DNA from: Bryum argenteum
Lineage: Eukaryota > Streptophyta > Bryopsida > Bryales > Bryaceae
Direction: 5' to 3'
NCBI GenBank assembly: GCA_037043015.1
Contig: CM073328.1
Location: 3,459,409 to 3,523,408, forward strand
Length of the DNA: 64,000 bases
Below are positions 1 through 11,540 of this stretch, piece by piece. The position numbers and the translations under genes were made by a program. The notes below the pieces were generated by a model. The model did no database searches, was not told the origin of the DNA, and saw only the letters and a list, made by a program, of their open reading frames with translations. Within the stretch, counting starts at the first letter, position 1; every line of letters starts with the position of its first letter.

Positions 1-2523
1 CTTCTCCTAATACGTATTCCGGTTCATATCCTCTGCCAACTCCGTTCAAAGGTCCCATATCATCAGGCGGAAGTCTAGTTTGTGGCCAAAATCCACTTTT
101 CAATGGAATGTCACCCTCATTCCTAGCAACATCCCTCATTGATATTATTGCATCTTGTACCCCTGTCCAATACTCCACATAGTGAGAATGTTCTCCTTTG
201 AAAGCGGGAGTCACGTTGGCTTCCAACAATTGATTGTAATGAGCAATGAATCCATCGATACCCTTCAATATCTCCTCCTCATGCTTCAGTCCCTTTGACT
301 TCACAGCAAAAGGCTCCGCATCCTCTGGAGGCAACACAGGTTTACCTGTATCGTCTGCCTTCCACAATTTTATGCCAACAATATGGGTTGGTTTCCATAT
401 TTCCTCCGTACAAGCTAATTTATATTGCATCAAAGGCCAGCCGTCCTCGTTGATAAAAAACCTGAACTGACTTCCCTTGCTGTGGCCCTCCAGTCGTGTC
501 TTTCCTGCCTCTGCCATATATGGTGCAATAAAGTGCTTGAAATCTGGAATTTCTTCGATTAGATGCGGGATCATAGGACCGTCTTTGTCTAAATCCATAT
601 ATGATTTCATGAGCATTGGTAAAGTGGGATGATTCTTCTCCTTCAAAACCGTACTCCACCTCCCAAATGATGCATCAATGTCTTCGTGCGTATGTCCAAC
701 CATCATAAACGACACTGCCACTTCTCTCACGATCCTTTTGGCCACCATCAACGACCAAAAACAAAAACAGAACCTGTTTTTATTCTCCCTCCAACAATTG
801 TCCAGTTAGATATGCAAAACCGGAGGTAGCGGTCGTGCTTGTTTCGGAATTTGTGGTGGTTCACGGAGAGATGCAAAACACATTTCTTTTCCGTTGAGTA
901 TAGCTTTAAACAGCGCGTTGCTTTCGCTATGATGAAACAGGCCTCTTGACGTAGCCACAGGCATCTCTTCTAAATCACGCAACAATTTGGCAACGGACCC
1001 AATTGTAAAATTACTATCACATGGAAACATATCCATTGAGTAGTGTGCGTACTTCAAATCACCGTGTCCATGTGCAAACATGCCTGTCACTGAAATCGGA
1101 AGCTTCGTCAAAGCATCCAAATCTTTTGTGCGAGATTTCAGGCATGGAAGTGCTGTTTTGGAGTGGTCCATCTTGTCATGCAATATACACAAAAATTCAA
1201 GAGGCCTTTTCTTAGAATGTGTTCTATCCGACCAATACGCAGCGCGTGCAGACATCTGGGCATTTGTATGTTTAGTGTACAACGACTCAAATTCCTTGTG
1301 ATCTGCTGAACCCGGTACAGCTGATAGTTTCAACGTTTGTATCCTATCGCACTTGGAGCATCTCGAGAATGAGTCCCCTCTCCTTTTAATCCGATACTTT
1401 GCAAATTTTGAAGAGCGTATTCGACTTAACAGGCTTATTGACACTGGTCTTAAACCAACTTCAAGGTTCGCCTGCAAACATTTCCTACTTTCCTTAGTAA
1501 CTACTATGAACTGCCAAAATGTCAAGTTTAACTGACTGAACTCATGTTTTGCAATATCAAGGTTACAAGTACCTTGTTTACTTGCGGAAGAAATTGATTC
1601 CACCGTATTCCTGTAGGTAAAATCTTCTGAGGAACGCGTTCACCTGATGGTACTGTGCAAGGATAAGGCATTCGGTCTGCGATGTTCTCAATCATGCTCT
1701 CCAAAATGAATGTGGCATGTTCCGTAGAGGCCCTTGGTTTTGATTTCCCTGTATTGCCATGAGGTCGTCCCCTCTCACCGTCTCGAGCCTGTTTCTCATA
1801 ACGCCTGAATGTTCTATCTGATACCCCGTGGATGAGTTTCCACCCTTTGACACAAACTTGTTTGTATTCAATCATCACGAGATCCTCTTTGCCATCCTCT
1901 GAACGAAACTTTATTCGATGTACGTCAAGGTTTCTCGTCCGCTTTTCTTGTGTATCCTTCAAGAACATTTCTTGACGTAGTGACCGAATTATATTAGGAG
2001 GAAACATCCTAATGCAGTGACGATGGCAACACTCTCCCATGTACAACTTTCCTATCTCCTCTTCAGAAATCCGCCACTCTTGTGTCTTCTTTGTTCGAAA
2101 AGGTCTTTTGGAATTGTCGTACTTGCGTTTCCCTTTTCTGCCCAACTTCCTCATTTCTTCCTCGTGTACAATACAAGCATGCTTTCGAAGATGGTCATAG
2201 ACACTAACATCATTAAGAAAAAGAGAACAAATAGGCCAACTTATACACATGTCCCGTAGAGCTGAATCACCATCTACTATCGCACATACAACTATACCAA
2301 AGTTGTTGTTGCCTAGTTCAGTCTTGCCATCCACAGACACGATAGGATTCGTTATACTAACGAGGACATCTGCAAACTTTCTACCATTGTCGTGTTTGGC
2401 TACTACCATTTGACCCTTCCAGTCATCCCGTCCAATATCCTCGCACTGCGGAATGGGAGAATTATCGATGATATCATTGGCGTTCACACCGTCGTCTCCA
2501 AGATCAGAGGTCGATGCACTTCC

Positions 2524-4550
2524 CTACACATCCAATCTCAAGAGCCTTTGTGAATACAACGTTCGTCGTATGACAATGGAAGTTCAATCCATAGTGAGTA
2601 CTGTATTCCTTGAAAACGATATGTGATACATAAAGAAATTGAGGCTACCTACAAACTGTTGGTCTCAATTTATGTGATATGTTTTCGTCTCTTTTTCTTT
2701 TAGTGTAATCAAGTTCATCTGTTTGCCATATGGACAAATTTAATCAATATCTTTTACTGGTAACATCCTCTTTATTGAAATACGCTATGGTCTTAGTACT
2801 CATGATTTTGAGTGTCTCCCTAACCACCGTGCCTATTGTCAAACATTATTATTATTTTTCCCATCTAGTTAATAGGATCTGTTTTTTTCTGCCGAATTGC
2901 TCCTTGTTCTACTAAATTCATTGGATTTTAAGAATCAATCCTTATAAACTCTATGTTTAGCATAAAGCTTATAAATGTATTGTATGACTGGCGGTCTGTT
3001 CGCGCAAGGCCTTAGGGGAGCTTTTATGAGGGGGTATTATCTCAATTAAAAAAAGTGTTGCCACCTACATTTTTTGTACTTACTAATCTTACATGGATGT
3101 CCACATGACACACTTTGGAGAATAGGGTATTAGTAAATATATTCAGAATAGAAGGCAATACTTTTAAGATAAGGGAGTACCAATAACTTTAAGATTCAAA
3201 AGATTTCTTCTCTATAAGAGTGGGCTTATGTATTATCTCATTTGGGAGGCCATTACATAATCACCTTCCTATTATGTAGGCCTAAGATACGAACCTCATT
3301 CATTACAACTTTTCCAAAAAGAAGGCATTGCTCACGAAATTGTGGAGTTCAAAAAGTTTTTCGTGACCTCTTTTTTTAGGCCAATTGCGAATGGGCCTTT
3401 ACTTCTGATACATTATTTGTTTTGTGACTACTCGAATGTACTAACCCTTAGAGGTGAGGAGCCAAAATAGCGAAACACCCTTAAAATTGTCCTCTTTTGA
3501 TGCAAGATGCAAATTTTGTAATTTCTACAAGCTTTCAAGTATGTAACTGTACGATCTACAACTTAACTTGTAAAAAAAAAAAAAAATCCATGTTGTAGAA
3601 TGGCAAAGTAATGTTTTGGGGGCCAAATAAATCGCTTTTGAAAGGAAATTTGACATTAGGCTCTTCAAATTCTTGTTCCTGGATTACTTTAGGTCGGGTT
3701 TAGATTGGGGCCAGGGCCATTTGATTTGCAAGGCCAAGAGAGGCCATTTTAGCTCTCAAGGCCCCCACTCCCTCATTAAAACATGAGCTAAACTCGGCCT
3801 GACATGGCCCAAAGGAAATGGAAAGGGATGCTGATTTTGGGAGCTCTCTTTTGAGAGGCTTGGGGCCATGTCAGTGGCTCTTACATGCTAATAGAAAACT
3901 AAAATGTTATAAGAAGGATACCATAAAATACTATTGGCCTCCATCCACATGTAAACTCAATGGGGCTGGCCTTAACTCCTACACCAATCGGGTAGCTCTA
4001 TTTCAGTGACCCCAAAGGACCTATAAAACCTCATAGGACCTATAAAACTTCAACAAATCCTTGATCTTTCACACGGAGGTATGCTAAAATTCAAATACAA
4101 ACTTCAAAGCTCAAAATTTAAAAAGGCATGTACAAAACTATTGGATCAAAAATCCAAATGGTGAGAACATGCCTTACTACCATTCCTAGATGTGAAAAAA
4201 ACAAAACTTGAAGTAAAGAAAAATCTAAATTTATGGTGGATTTATTAATTTTATGTGTTTTGATCAATTTTGGGCTGATTTAGAGAATAAATTAGCACAT
4301 ACCGCACTTTGGGCAATTTCGGGCAGATTTTAATTAGTGTTTTCAAACATTGACCATTAGTATCCCATTTGAGGAATTTTGGAGCATGTGATGACTTTTT
4401 GGAAATCTATGGAAAAACTCTACAACCTCTAAAAGAATCCTACTTCATTCGATCTGAAAATAGTATGTCATAGTCTGACCAATGTCCAATCGACCCCATT
4501 TAGGCGTCACTCAACTATAGGGGCTAAGAAATAAAACTTTAGATACGTAC
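2524..4550 (-). other. Long intron of the DUF7869-like pseudogene, filled with old repeats
   Basis: AT-rich stretch between exons 1 and 2 of the left-edge transposase pseudogene; donor GTACGT at 4550, acceptor GTGTAG ending at 2524. Both flanking exons end in phase 0, which supports splicing across it. No coding potential beyond short random frames. Its proximal part (about 3640-4510) is a copy of a repeat also present near 53.3-54.1 kb. Confidence 0.5.
3640..4510 (+). repeat. Ancient dispersed repeat, copy A
   Basis: Shares ordered landmarks with 53290-54130: a 'CTTGTTCCTxGAT' segment, 'ACGGAGGTATGCT', 'GGGCAGATTxTxAATAGTG', 'CAAACxTTGACCAT' and 'TTTTTGGAAATxTATGG'. The copies are well diverged, so the repeat is old. 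Copy A has roughly 330 extra bases rich in GGCC words (about 3690-4015) that copy B lacks, probably a later insertion. No open frame of note. Confidence 0.6.
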
Positions 4551-4819
4551 CCATGCGCTAACATCGTCGTCACCGTCAAACTCAGTTCCATTTATGTGGT
4601 TTTCCGCATTATGCGAAAGAGAACCGACGACTTCATCTCCCGAATCCGCGTACGGCTCACCAATGACTTTCATCCATCATGCTTAGAGTAGTCGTAATAG
4701 GCGAGTCTGCCTATCGAACAACCGGGGATTCGCTTCAATCGCGCCACTGAAACAAAGGTCAACCCCAATAGCAACTGAACATGGACAGCGGAAATACTTC
4801 TGCACAGCATAAGTAGCCA

Positions 4820-5157
4820 TAGTTCAGGCATCACAGGAATTGGCCTGCTGGTTAGGACTCAGGCCCCCAATGAGAAGGTCGTGGGTTCTATTCCCCACGC
4901 CGGCATGTGGTGCTCACCACCATAGTCCACCCAATTATGGTGGGGGGTCCTTCGACCTTGTTGTATGGGTACCTCAAAGCCCTTTGGGGAGATACCATGT
5001 CCGGTATCTTCAAGGCACATATAACTAGCTAGAAACTAGCGTAGTTATAGTATCCATCCTCGAAAGGGGTGAGTAGTATTGTTCCAATTTCCCCTTGTAC
5101 CAATTTACATCGGGTCATTAGCATTACGAACGGAAACTTCATTCACGCCGGCCCCTT
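4820..5157 (+). mobile_element. tRNA-derived SINE, copy A
   Basis: The 5' part has pol III internal promoter words: an A-box-like TGGCCTGCTGGTTAGG and a B-box-like GGTTCTATTCC about 35 bp later. The body, with paired ACCACCATAGTCCACC/TATGGTGGGGGG words, CTCAAAGCCCTTTGGGG and AACTAGCTAGAAACTAGCG, recurs at 39.6 kb and 59.2 kb. The 3' region with TTCATTCACGCCGGCCCCTTA recurs at 50.6 kb. Here the end is diverged and lacks the TCTA tail seen elsewhere. A short open frame across it is a shadow. Confidence 0.85.
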
Positions 5158-5248
5158 ACATAGAGATCACAGATTCTCTAAGTAACGTGGAAGAATAGTT
5201 GGTACCCCTCACACCCAAAGCGGCTGACCTCGATTGGGTGCACCCGCT

Positions 5249-5266
5249 TACGAACTGCAGTTCGTA
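5249..5266. promoter_or_regulatory. Perfect 18-bp palindrome of the ACGAAC/GTTCGT site family
   Basis: TACGAAC-TGCA-GTTCGTA reads identically on both strands. It belongs to the inverted-site family in the tandem repeats at 5.5-5.9 kb and around the ParB-like gene at 13.8-18.6 kb. Function inferred only: a dimeric protein binding site is possible. Confidence 0.6.
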
Positions 5267-5480
5267 TTTGGATATAAAGTATAAACTGTATGACCCGGAG
5301 TACGTCACAATCGGCATATTCACTAACTGAATGCGCCTCACGGAACCGACTTGGTATACGTAGATTACTCAATATTCATGCGATTACGATATGCTCTTCC
5401 TAAGTACGTATGTTCAATTAATCAAAACAAAGCAATACATTCACTGCCTCGCGTACAATTGCCGCATGGAAAACTAACGA

Positions 5481-5960
5481 TGCGCCACCTCCCAGCCGAC
5501 GTTGGAGTCGACCACCGGAATTGCCACATGTATTTACGAACTGCCGTTCGTAACTATCTCGATGAAACGCACATGGCACTAGCACTTAGTACAGTACTAC
5601 AAGTCAGCATATGATATGCCACCTCCCAGCTGACCTCCAAGACGACCACCAGAATTGGCAGATGCATTTACGATCTGGCGTTCGTAACTAGTTCGACGAA
5701 ACTGACAGTGCACATGCACTTGGTACAGTACTACAAGTCACCAATCAACACGCCACCTCCCAGCCGACGTCGTAGAGGACCAGCAGAAATGCCACATGCA
5801 TTTACGAACTGCCGTTCGTAACTAGTTCGATGAAACCCAAATTGCACCTGCACTTGGTTGAGTACTACGATTCAACATGCAATAAGCCGATGTTGTAGAC
5901 GACCTCTAGAATTGGCACTTGCATTTACGAACTGCCGTTCGTAACTAGTTCGATGAAACC
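5481..5960 (+). repeat. Four-copy tandem repeat (about 134 bp), each with one ACGAAC-N4-GTTCGT site
   Basis: Units begin near GCCACCTCCCAGCCGACGT and contain an inverted site at 5536-5551, 5670-5685, 5804-5819 and 5927-5942, so spacings are 134, 134 and 123 bp. Each site is followed by AACTAGTTCGATGAAAC or a close variant and then TTGGTACAGTACTAC. The site arms are better kept than the rest of the unit. The array ends just upstream of a promoter-like segment. Confidence 0.85.
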
Positions 5961-5996
5961 CACACATCAGAAACGTTACTTGAAACGTCTGATAGA

Positions 5997-6232
5997 TGAC
6001 GTCACGTTAGTGACGCACTGTCAATGACACATCACACTGACATGCTGACATATGACGTCATTAACGTGACGTCACGCTCTGGTACAGCGCCTCCAGCGGA
6101 CAGGGAGGAGAGCATCATTTCGAAAGAGCCACAAATGAAATGAGGTCGGGCTTATATACTCTGGCATTTCAGCTCTGCACTGCCCTGCCCGTGGAGATGG
6201 CGTCCTTTCGCTGCCCGGGCACATGCTCCTAA
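5997..6232 (+). promoter_or_regulatory. Promoter-like segment: three TGACGTCA boxes, a TATA box, then a tiny reading frame
   Basis: TGACGTCA, the palindromic core recognised by plant bZIP (TGA/CREB-type) factors, occurs at 5997-6004, 6053-6060 and 6067-6074, with a further TGACG at 6011. TATATA lies at 6153-6158. Downstream an ATG in fair context (6197) opens only an 11-codon frame ending in TAA at 6230-6232, and no larger coding region follows before the MITE at 6908. It may be an orphan promoter, a promoter of a noncoding RNA, or the remnant of a mobile element terminus. Confidence 0.45.
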
Positions 6233-6907
6233 AAACTACGGCTTCTTAACCGTGCAACGACGAGGCGACCAGTAATAATTACTGTCTTGATATTTACTGC
6301 AAATGTAAATTTACATTCATGCGGATAGGGTGTCTTTCTGAATTACCACATAAGGTAGATACACCTATTATCATGCGTTTAAGGAATTTGCATATTTTCA
6401 ATGGCATTTAGATGCTGATTATTCTACAACATATTAGCAATGCAAAAGAATGGTTGACCTAAGTGAAATTATATGCTTCTCATCCTTAATGAATAAGTTA
6501 TGAATTTTCAAAGTTTGCGTGATTACACACCTATTTATGCGCATAGACCCCTCCTAAAAGCGTGTTCAAACACGCATCACTTCTTGGTGCCTTGTGCCAA
6601 TCAATGAGTGCCTTTTGTGAGATTGGTTTTAGAAATGAGATCTTGTTTGCACAAAAATAGGTCTGCATTGCTTGGGAATACATGTATTTATAGAGCTTCC
6701 TTTTGGTGGCGAATGGAAATAGATGTGTCTACCTTACAGCGTGACACGGAACCATGGATTAAACCAACCTATTAATCACTAAAATGTCGACATTTCTATT
6801 TTAAAATCGGATTTTTCTACTATACGAAATGTTTTGTATAAATTTTTTTCATTTTATTTGGGAAAATCCAAAGCCTAGGAGTTGTAGCAAAAACAATGTC
6901 ATTAATG
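6233..6907. other. Stretch without recognised genes
   Basis: AT-rich DNA with no long frame, no convincing splice-linked exons and no repeat that I could match elsewhere in the window. Confidence 0.5.
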
Positions 6908-7430
6908 GTTGGTTTACAGTATGGACCAATGTAGTCATGACCAAGAAAATCAAATCTTCTTCATGGTCACGGCTCTTGGTCAAGAGCCATGACCATGAAA
7001 GATCATAAATGCAATTTTAAGTGCCTTGGTCACTATTTGTAGTGTAAAGTGGAATTAGACCAGGACAAGTTGAAGCTCAATTTTCTAATATAAATCCTCA
7101 TCATTCTCTCTTTTACTGTCCCATTTTCCCTCTTTTTTCTTAGAATAATTAAGTACTAGCCAATCAATGATTTTTGAGTATAAATCCTCATGGTCTCCTA
7201 GATTTTAGATGAGTCAAGGCATTATTTCGACTGAACTATAATCTAGGTGACCATGAAAAAATTAATCACTATCCATAATTTAGCATACATTAGGGACCTC
7301 AAAATTATTGGTCATTCTCCTTTTTTCGAGGTGATGTAAAGCCAAACGGAACCAATAGTGTTTTACTCTCCAATCACAGATTTTATAATTCCATGGTAAT
7401 GGCCCTTGGTCCATACTGTAAAGCGACCCT
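6908..7430 (-). mobile_element. MITE with TTTACANTATGGACCA ends, copy 1 (inverted relative to 50.3 and 52.5 kb)
   Basis: Ends read GGTTTACAGTATGGACCA and, inverted, TGGTCCATACTGTAAAGC. Internally there is a hairpin around GGCTCTTGGTCAAGAGCC. The interior (TCCACTTTACACTAC, CTCATCATTC, GGCTAGT-type words on the opposite strand) matches copies at 50281-50890 and 52545-53052. No coding capacity; non-autonomous. Confidence 0.8.
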
Positions 7431-7579
7431 AAGATTCATCTATTCATCATTAAATTGTGATTTCACTCCATTATACATTTATACTTATATTCAATTGTTT
7501 TAGTATTAGATATTACTTATCTGATATTTGCTCCTTTAATTGTTTCAAACTAATTCGTGTAGTGAGCAACATTGCTCAA

Positions 7580-7620
7580 TTAACCCTTAAGCGCGCCGAA
7601 TGTCGAAAATCGACATTTTG
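7580..7620 (+). mobile_element. Possible left terminus of the piggyBac-like element
   Basis: TTAA (7580-7583) is followed by CCCTTAAGCGCGCC and then a small inverted repeat TGTCGAAAATCGACA. piggyBac elements insert at TTAA and have short CCC-type terminal repeats, so this is a fitting 5' end for the transposase downstream. I found no matching inverted end after 10184, so the boundary is tentative. Confidence 0.4.
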
Positions 7621-7929
7621 GATGAGGCCGGGGATGTTTGATATCCTCCCGTCTTCTCATCCCGTCGATTTTTCATCCGTCATTTTTTTTCACGTATTGG
7701 TAAATGGGTTTACTTTACTGTGGATGTTTTTACTGTGCCAAATTTGATTTGCTCATTTTTGTAGAGCAATTTTAGATGGAGGCATTTTGTGTAGGAAGTG
7801 TATTGCTCTAGTTTTTGGGACAAAATTTTGCCATTTGGGCATTGTGCTGGGGCAGTCGGGCATGATAACTTAGGAGCAAAAGAAATGAGACTAGAAAGAC
7901 GGATTATGGTAAACATGTCATAATTTTGA

Positions 7930-8457
7930 AAGAAGAGGTGGGGTTAGTGAGTAATTGCTTCTGCCATGGCAGTTGAGCCTCCAATTTTTGAGCCACCACC
8001 CTTCAAAAGGAGCCAGCCATTGGGAGGATGGTACTATGGGCCAGGGCGAAGCCGTGACAGTAACCACGCCCATGCCGCCAGGAGGAGCGATTGGGGCTTG
8101 GCGCCGGCCATCGTGCCCTGAGCTTGGGCCGCCGTGCGGGAGGAGGCGGCGACTCATCGGGTCGGGAAGGGCCCTCAATGGCCGGACTCACGCGCTGCAA
8201 AGATCCAAACGGGCGGCAACCTGGGTTGTATCGCCAAGGGCTCGGGCAGTCGGGCGACGGGCGACCAAGCATTTCGGGCGGTGGTGAAGACACGACGCCG
8301 GGCGAGGCCACCACCCTCGAGGATAAGGGAAAGGGGTTGGCCCAACTTTGATGGCGATTGGGTGGCTGGTGAATGGGAGCATAGCAACCCAGGGTTGGGC
8401 CACCCCAGCCCCATCTCAGCTCCAGCCCTCTCTGGCACTTCTAACGGCAGTGAAGGT
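7930..8457 (+). other. GC-rich leader of the piggyBac-like gene
   Basis: Sharply GC-rich (GCCGCC, GGGCGG words) compared with flanking AT-rich DNA. Frames are open on both strands because of composition, so the several overlapping open frames are not credible proteins. The frame entering the transposase is open from about 8134, but the segment before the ATG at 8458 is low-complexity Arg/Gly/Pro and is probably untranslated. Confidence 0.5.
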
Positions 8458-10184
8458 ATGCCTCAGAACCCTCTAAACCTTATCCCTCCTCACCATACAC
8501 TTTTCATGGAAAATACAGTTGTAAATGGGTCAAGTAATGGTGGGAGGGGTAGGGGAAGGGGGGTTATTCGTGAGCCTACACAATGGGATATTGGGCGAAG
8601 TTTCAAGGAATGCTACGCGGATAAGTATTGGGGCAAATTTCGTCCTAAGTATACTCATGATGATGTGGTGTTCACGGGACCTAGAGAGGGGCCCCCGTAT
8701 GTTTTCCGGCGAATTTCACCCTTATTGGACTTGTTTCATAAGTTTTTCACAAAGAAGACTATGAGGAAGATAGTTAGTGAAAGTAATCGCTATGCCTCTT
8801 CCGTTGATCCTACAACAGGATTCACCAAAGGACCTAATGATTGGTGGCAATTGATGGTTTCGGAGTTGGAGGCTTGGTTGGGAATCTCCATACTAATGGG
8901 GCTAAAAATCTTACCTAATCGTAGGTGCTATTGGAAGAGCACCGAACCATTTTATTTTTGCCATACCATTGCAAGTACTATGAGTAGGAATAGGTATGAG
9001 GCAATAACCAAATGTTTGCACATTCACGATGATTCTACGGCGCCTACCGATAGAAACGACCCTAACTTTGATAAGTTAGTGAAATTGCGGTGGCTATTTG
9101 GCTAATTGAGGAGGTTAGACTTTGTTGTATGACAAATTGGAATTTAGGCCAATTTGTCAGCGTAAATGAACTAATGGTGAGATAGAAGGGAATCTATGGT
9201 CACGGCATGAAGCAGTATATGCCAAACAAGCCGGTCAAATTTGGATTCAAAATTTGGGCCATGGTGGATTCGAAGTCCAAGTATCTCTACAATTTCCAAG
9301 TTTACACCGGAGCGGACTTGAAGAAAATTTTACGCACGGCGAAACCGGGGGAGGCTAAAACCGGTTATGAAGTCGTGATGGGGATGATGGAGGGCCTCCA
9401 CCGGCGTGGCCACGTTGTTGTCACGGACAACTTCTTCTCATCTCCGAAGTTCTTTGTAGATTTGCATGAGTTGGGAACTTATGCGACCGGTACCGTGCGT
9501 GCGAATCGGATTGGATTACCAAGCGACTTGGTGGACAAGCGGCGGTGGGCAAAACAACCTCAAGGTAGCTTGGATTGGCGTATGCATAGCACGGGTACGT
9601 TATTTTCTCTTGTTTGGGTTGATAAAAAACCCGTGCTTTTGTTGTCAACGCATGCCGAGCCGTTGCCCCCCGACCCAAATGTGCCCCTCACGGTACCCCG
9701 ATATTCTCGTGGGAGGACCGAACACATACCCACTTCCCCCATGCATTTAGAGTACACCCGTATGATGCGTGGGGTTGACGTTAGTGATCAACTTCAGGGT
9801 GTTTATACGGCATTATCCAAGACTCATAAATGGTGGCATAGGCTTTTCATGTTTTTGGTTGACCTTGCAATTACCAACTCTTGGATCATCCATAAGCGGG
9901 AGTGTTTGACCTTGGATGAAACACCCCTAAACCATTTGGATTTTCTGACATCTTTGGCATTTTCCCTCATGGAAAATTGGAGGCAAGATAGGAGAGGAGT
10001 AGTCTCCCTATGCACATATACCCCGGGTGTTCATGGGCTTGAAAAGGTTCCACGAGCAAGACACCAATGTGCTTATTGCAAAAACAAGAAAAGCCTCACC
10101 AATCTTGTTTGCAAAGATTGTGGTGGTAAGTGGTATCACATGGGGGAGTGTTTCAACAAGTCCCATTTCACACGACGGAGGTAG
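8458..10184 (+). pseudogene. piggyBac-like transposase (DDE_Tnp_1_7 type), frame-broken at the first catalytic region
   Basis: Seen: an N-terminal part to 9105 (ATG 8458; a Gly/Arg-rich segment, then WDIGRSFKECYADKYWG, VSELEAWLGISILMG, MSRNRYEAI) typical of the piggyBac dimerisation and DNA-binding region. The frame then shifts near 9100 and continues as LIEEVR...VNELMVR-stop-KG...YMPNKPVKFGFKIWAM, then an open frame from 9207 with VVTDNFFSSPKF (second catalytic Asp), MMRGVDVSDQ (third Asp) and a C-terminal Cys-rich finger CAYCKNK...CKDCGGKWYHMGEC. Known: the first catalytic Asp lies in a V-D-E motif of this family. Here it reads V-N-E, and a TAG follows four codons later. At least three lesions make it inactive. 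piggyBac inserts at TTAA, matching the TTAA-flanked MITEs elsewhere in this window. Confidence 0.88.
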
Positions 10185-10236
10185 CCATTCACTCAATGTA
10201 AGTTCTTCCAATCCATCATGTTCTTCCATATATGTT

Positions 10237-10770
10237 GGGTTTATTTATTTTTATCCCTTCTTATGTCTTGTTGTGTTTTTATTTGTATTCCTTCTTATGT
10301 CTTGTTGTGTTTTTATTTGTATTCCTTCTTATGTCTTGTTGTGTTTTATTTGTATTCCTTCTTATGTCTTCTTGTGTTTTTATTTGTATTCCTTCTTATG
10401 TCTTATTGTGTTTTTATTTGTCTTTCTTCTTATGTCTTATCATGCTACTTTATTTTTATCCCTTCTTATGTCTTGTTGTGTTTTTATTTGTCTTTCTTCT
10501 TATGTCTTATCATGCTACTTTATTTGTATTCCTTCTTATGTCTTGTTGTGTTTTTATTTGTCTTTCTTCTTATGTCTTATCATGCTACTTTATTTGTATT
10601 CCTTCTTATGTGTTGATTAGTTTATTTATTTTTATCCCTTCTTATGTCTTATCATGCTTCTTTATTTGTATTCCTCATTATGTCTTGTTGTGTTTTTATT
10701 GAATTTCTTCTTATGTCTTATTGTGTTTTTATTTATTTCTATCACTTCTTATGTCCTGTGATGGTTATTT
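10237..10770 (+). repeat. Minisatellite, about 34-bp unit (TTCTTATGTCTTGTTGTG core)
   Basis: About fifteen imperfect units of a pyrimidine/TG-rich sequence containing CTTCTTATGTCTT and TTTTTATTTG, some with a TATCATGCTAC variant arranged as alternating subunits. It begins 50 bp after the transposase stop codon. Long open frames across it exist in all three plus frames (Cys/Phe/Leu-rich repeats) and are artefacts of the repeat. Confidence 0.9.
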
Positions 10771-11540
10771 ATTTTTATTCCAAAATTCAATCCAATACAC
10801 TTAGGCTGATGTAAACCCTTTGTTGGCTGAACTACTAATATCGCTAGTTCAAAATTCAAAAATTTACTTAAAATATAACGTCTTTGCCTAAATTTAACTC
10901 ATTTAAACTTCAGTACTATAGTGTAAATTTCTGACGACCAAAATACGTGCTTGTTTAAGGCAAGGTTATGATAGACACGTACTGCAATCATTGTATTTTT
11001 AGGTGAAGTATGAGCCTTTACAACCTTCTAGATTTCTATATATGTGGCAAATAAGGTCATATTGCTTTTGAGATTCACATTTAACTATTATAAGAATCAT
11101 TGCTTCCTGTATTAGAGAAAATTAATACTATTGTTTGCTGCTTTTTTATTGTAATTTTTATACTTGATGCTCCCTATTTTTACTTGATGCTCCCTATAAT
11201 GCAAATTGCATGTGGTAAAATTTGCAAAGCCAAATTCCAATTTTAAGTCCTTCATCTACAAATTTTATGTTTCAAGTCCAAAATAAGTAGCTTAAATTTA
11301 CGTTTTTAATAATTTTCAATCTTTAATTATGTTCATAACCAATTCACTACTCAAATTCAAAATAGACGCAAGTCAAAAAATATACCAATTTTACAAGGGC
11401 AGCCTTCAAACATTACAAATACAAGCTTCAAAGTTTCTAGTAATTTTTGAATCATTTATTTCAGAATTTGTCAATATTTGGTAATTTCGAGTTTAAAAAA
11501 AATATTTTCGATATAAATTCACAAACTTATTAAGGCACCT
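10771..11540. repeat. AT-rich DNA containing a dispersed repeat (about 11220-11480)
   Basis: No gene. The part with ATGTTCATAACCAATTCACTA, AAGTCAAAAAATATACCAAT and TTTACAAGGGCAG matches 26740-26960 in order and spacing, so this is a second, diverged copy of one repeat family. The remainder is unmatched AT-rich sequence. Confidence 0.5.

Larger units (their letters stand above)
1..4673 (-). pseudogene. DDE-type transposase (DUF7869-like), three exons, interrupted by a stop; runs off the window's left edge
   Basis: Seen: three in-phase exons on the minus strand, 4673-4551 (41 codons, ATG at 4673 with an in-frame stop just upstream, acidic N-terminus), 2523-1573 (317 codons) and 1471 to beyond position 1. 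Introns of about 2.0 kb and 101 bp have GT-AG ends. Exon 2 has a Cys/His motif (CCHRHC) and a helix-turn-helix-like stretch (GVSDRTFRRYEKQ) followed by a Gly/Arg/His linker. Exon 3 has CSKCD, ILHDKMDH, then LDNCWRENKNRF, and VGHTHEDIDASFGRW. Known: DNCxxENKN and GHTHxDID typify the DUF7869 group of RNase H-fold transposase-like proteins common in algae and some animals. Odd: a TAA (minus strand, 808-806) falls directly before LDNC where relatives usually carry Gln, one C-to-T change away. The frame downstream stays open to the edge, so decay is probably recent. The family call is from motifs only; no termini were found. Confidence 0.75.

Noticed and set aside
5481..5960. CRISPR-like array
   Set aside because: Units are degenerate 134-bp tandem repeats, not short identical repeats with unique spacers, and the genome is eukaryotic.
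7955..8438. Several opposed frames of 70-110 codons
   Set aside because: Open in nearly all frames because of high GC; Arg/Pro/Gly-rich with no motif.
10027..10702. Three overlapping frames of 132-197 codons rich in Cys, Phe and Leu
   Set aside because: They are translations of a 34-bp minisatellite in three phases, and the longest merely overlaps the transposase's 3' end.
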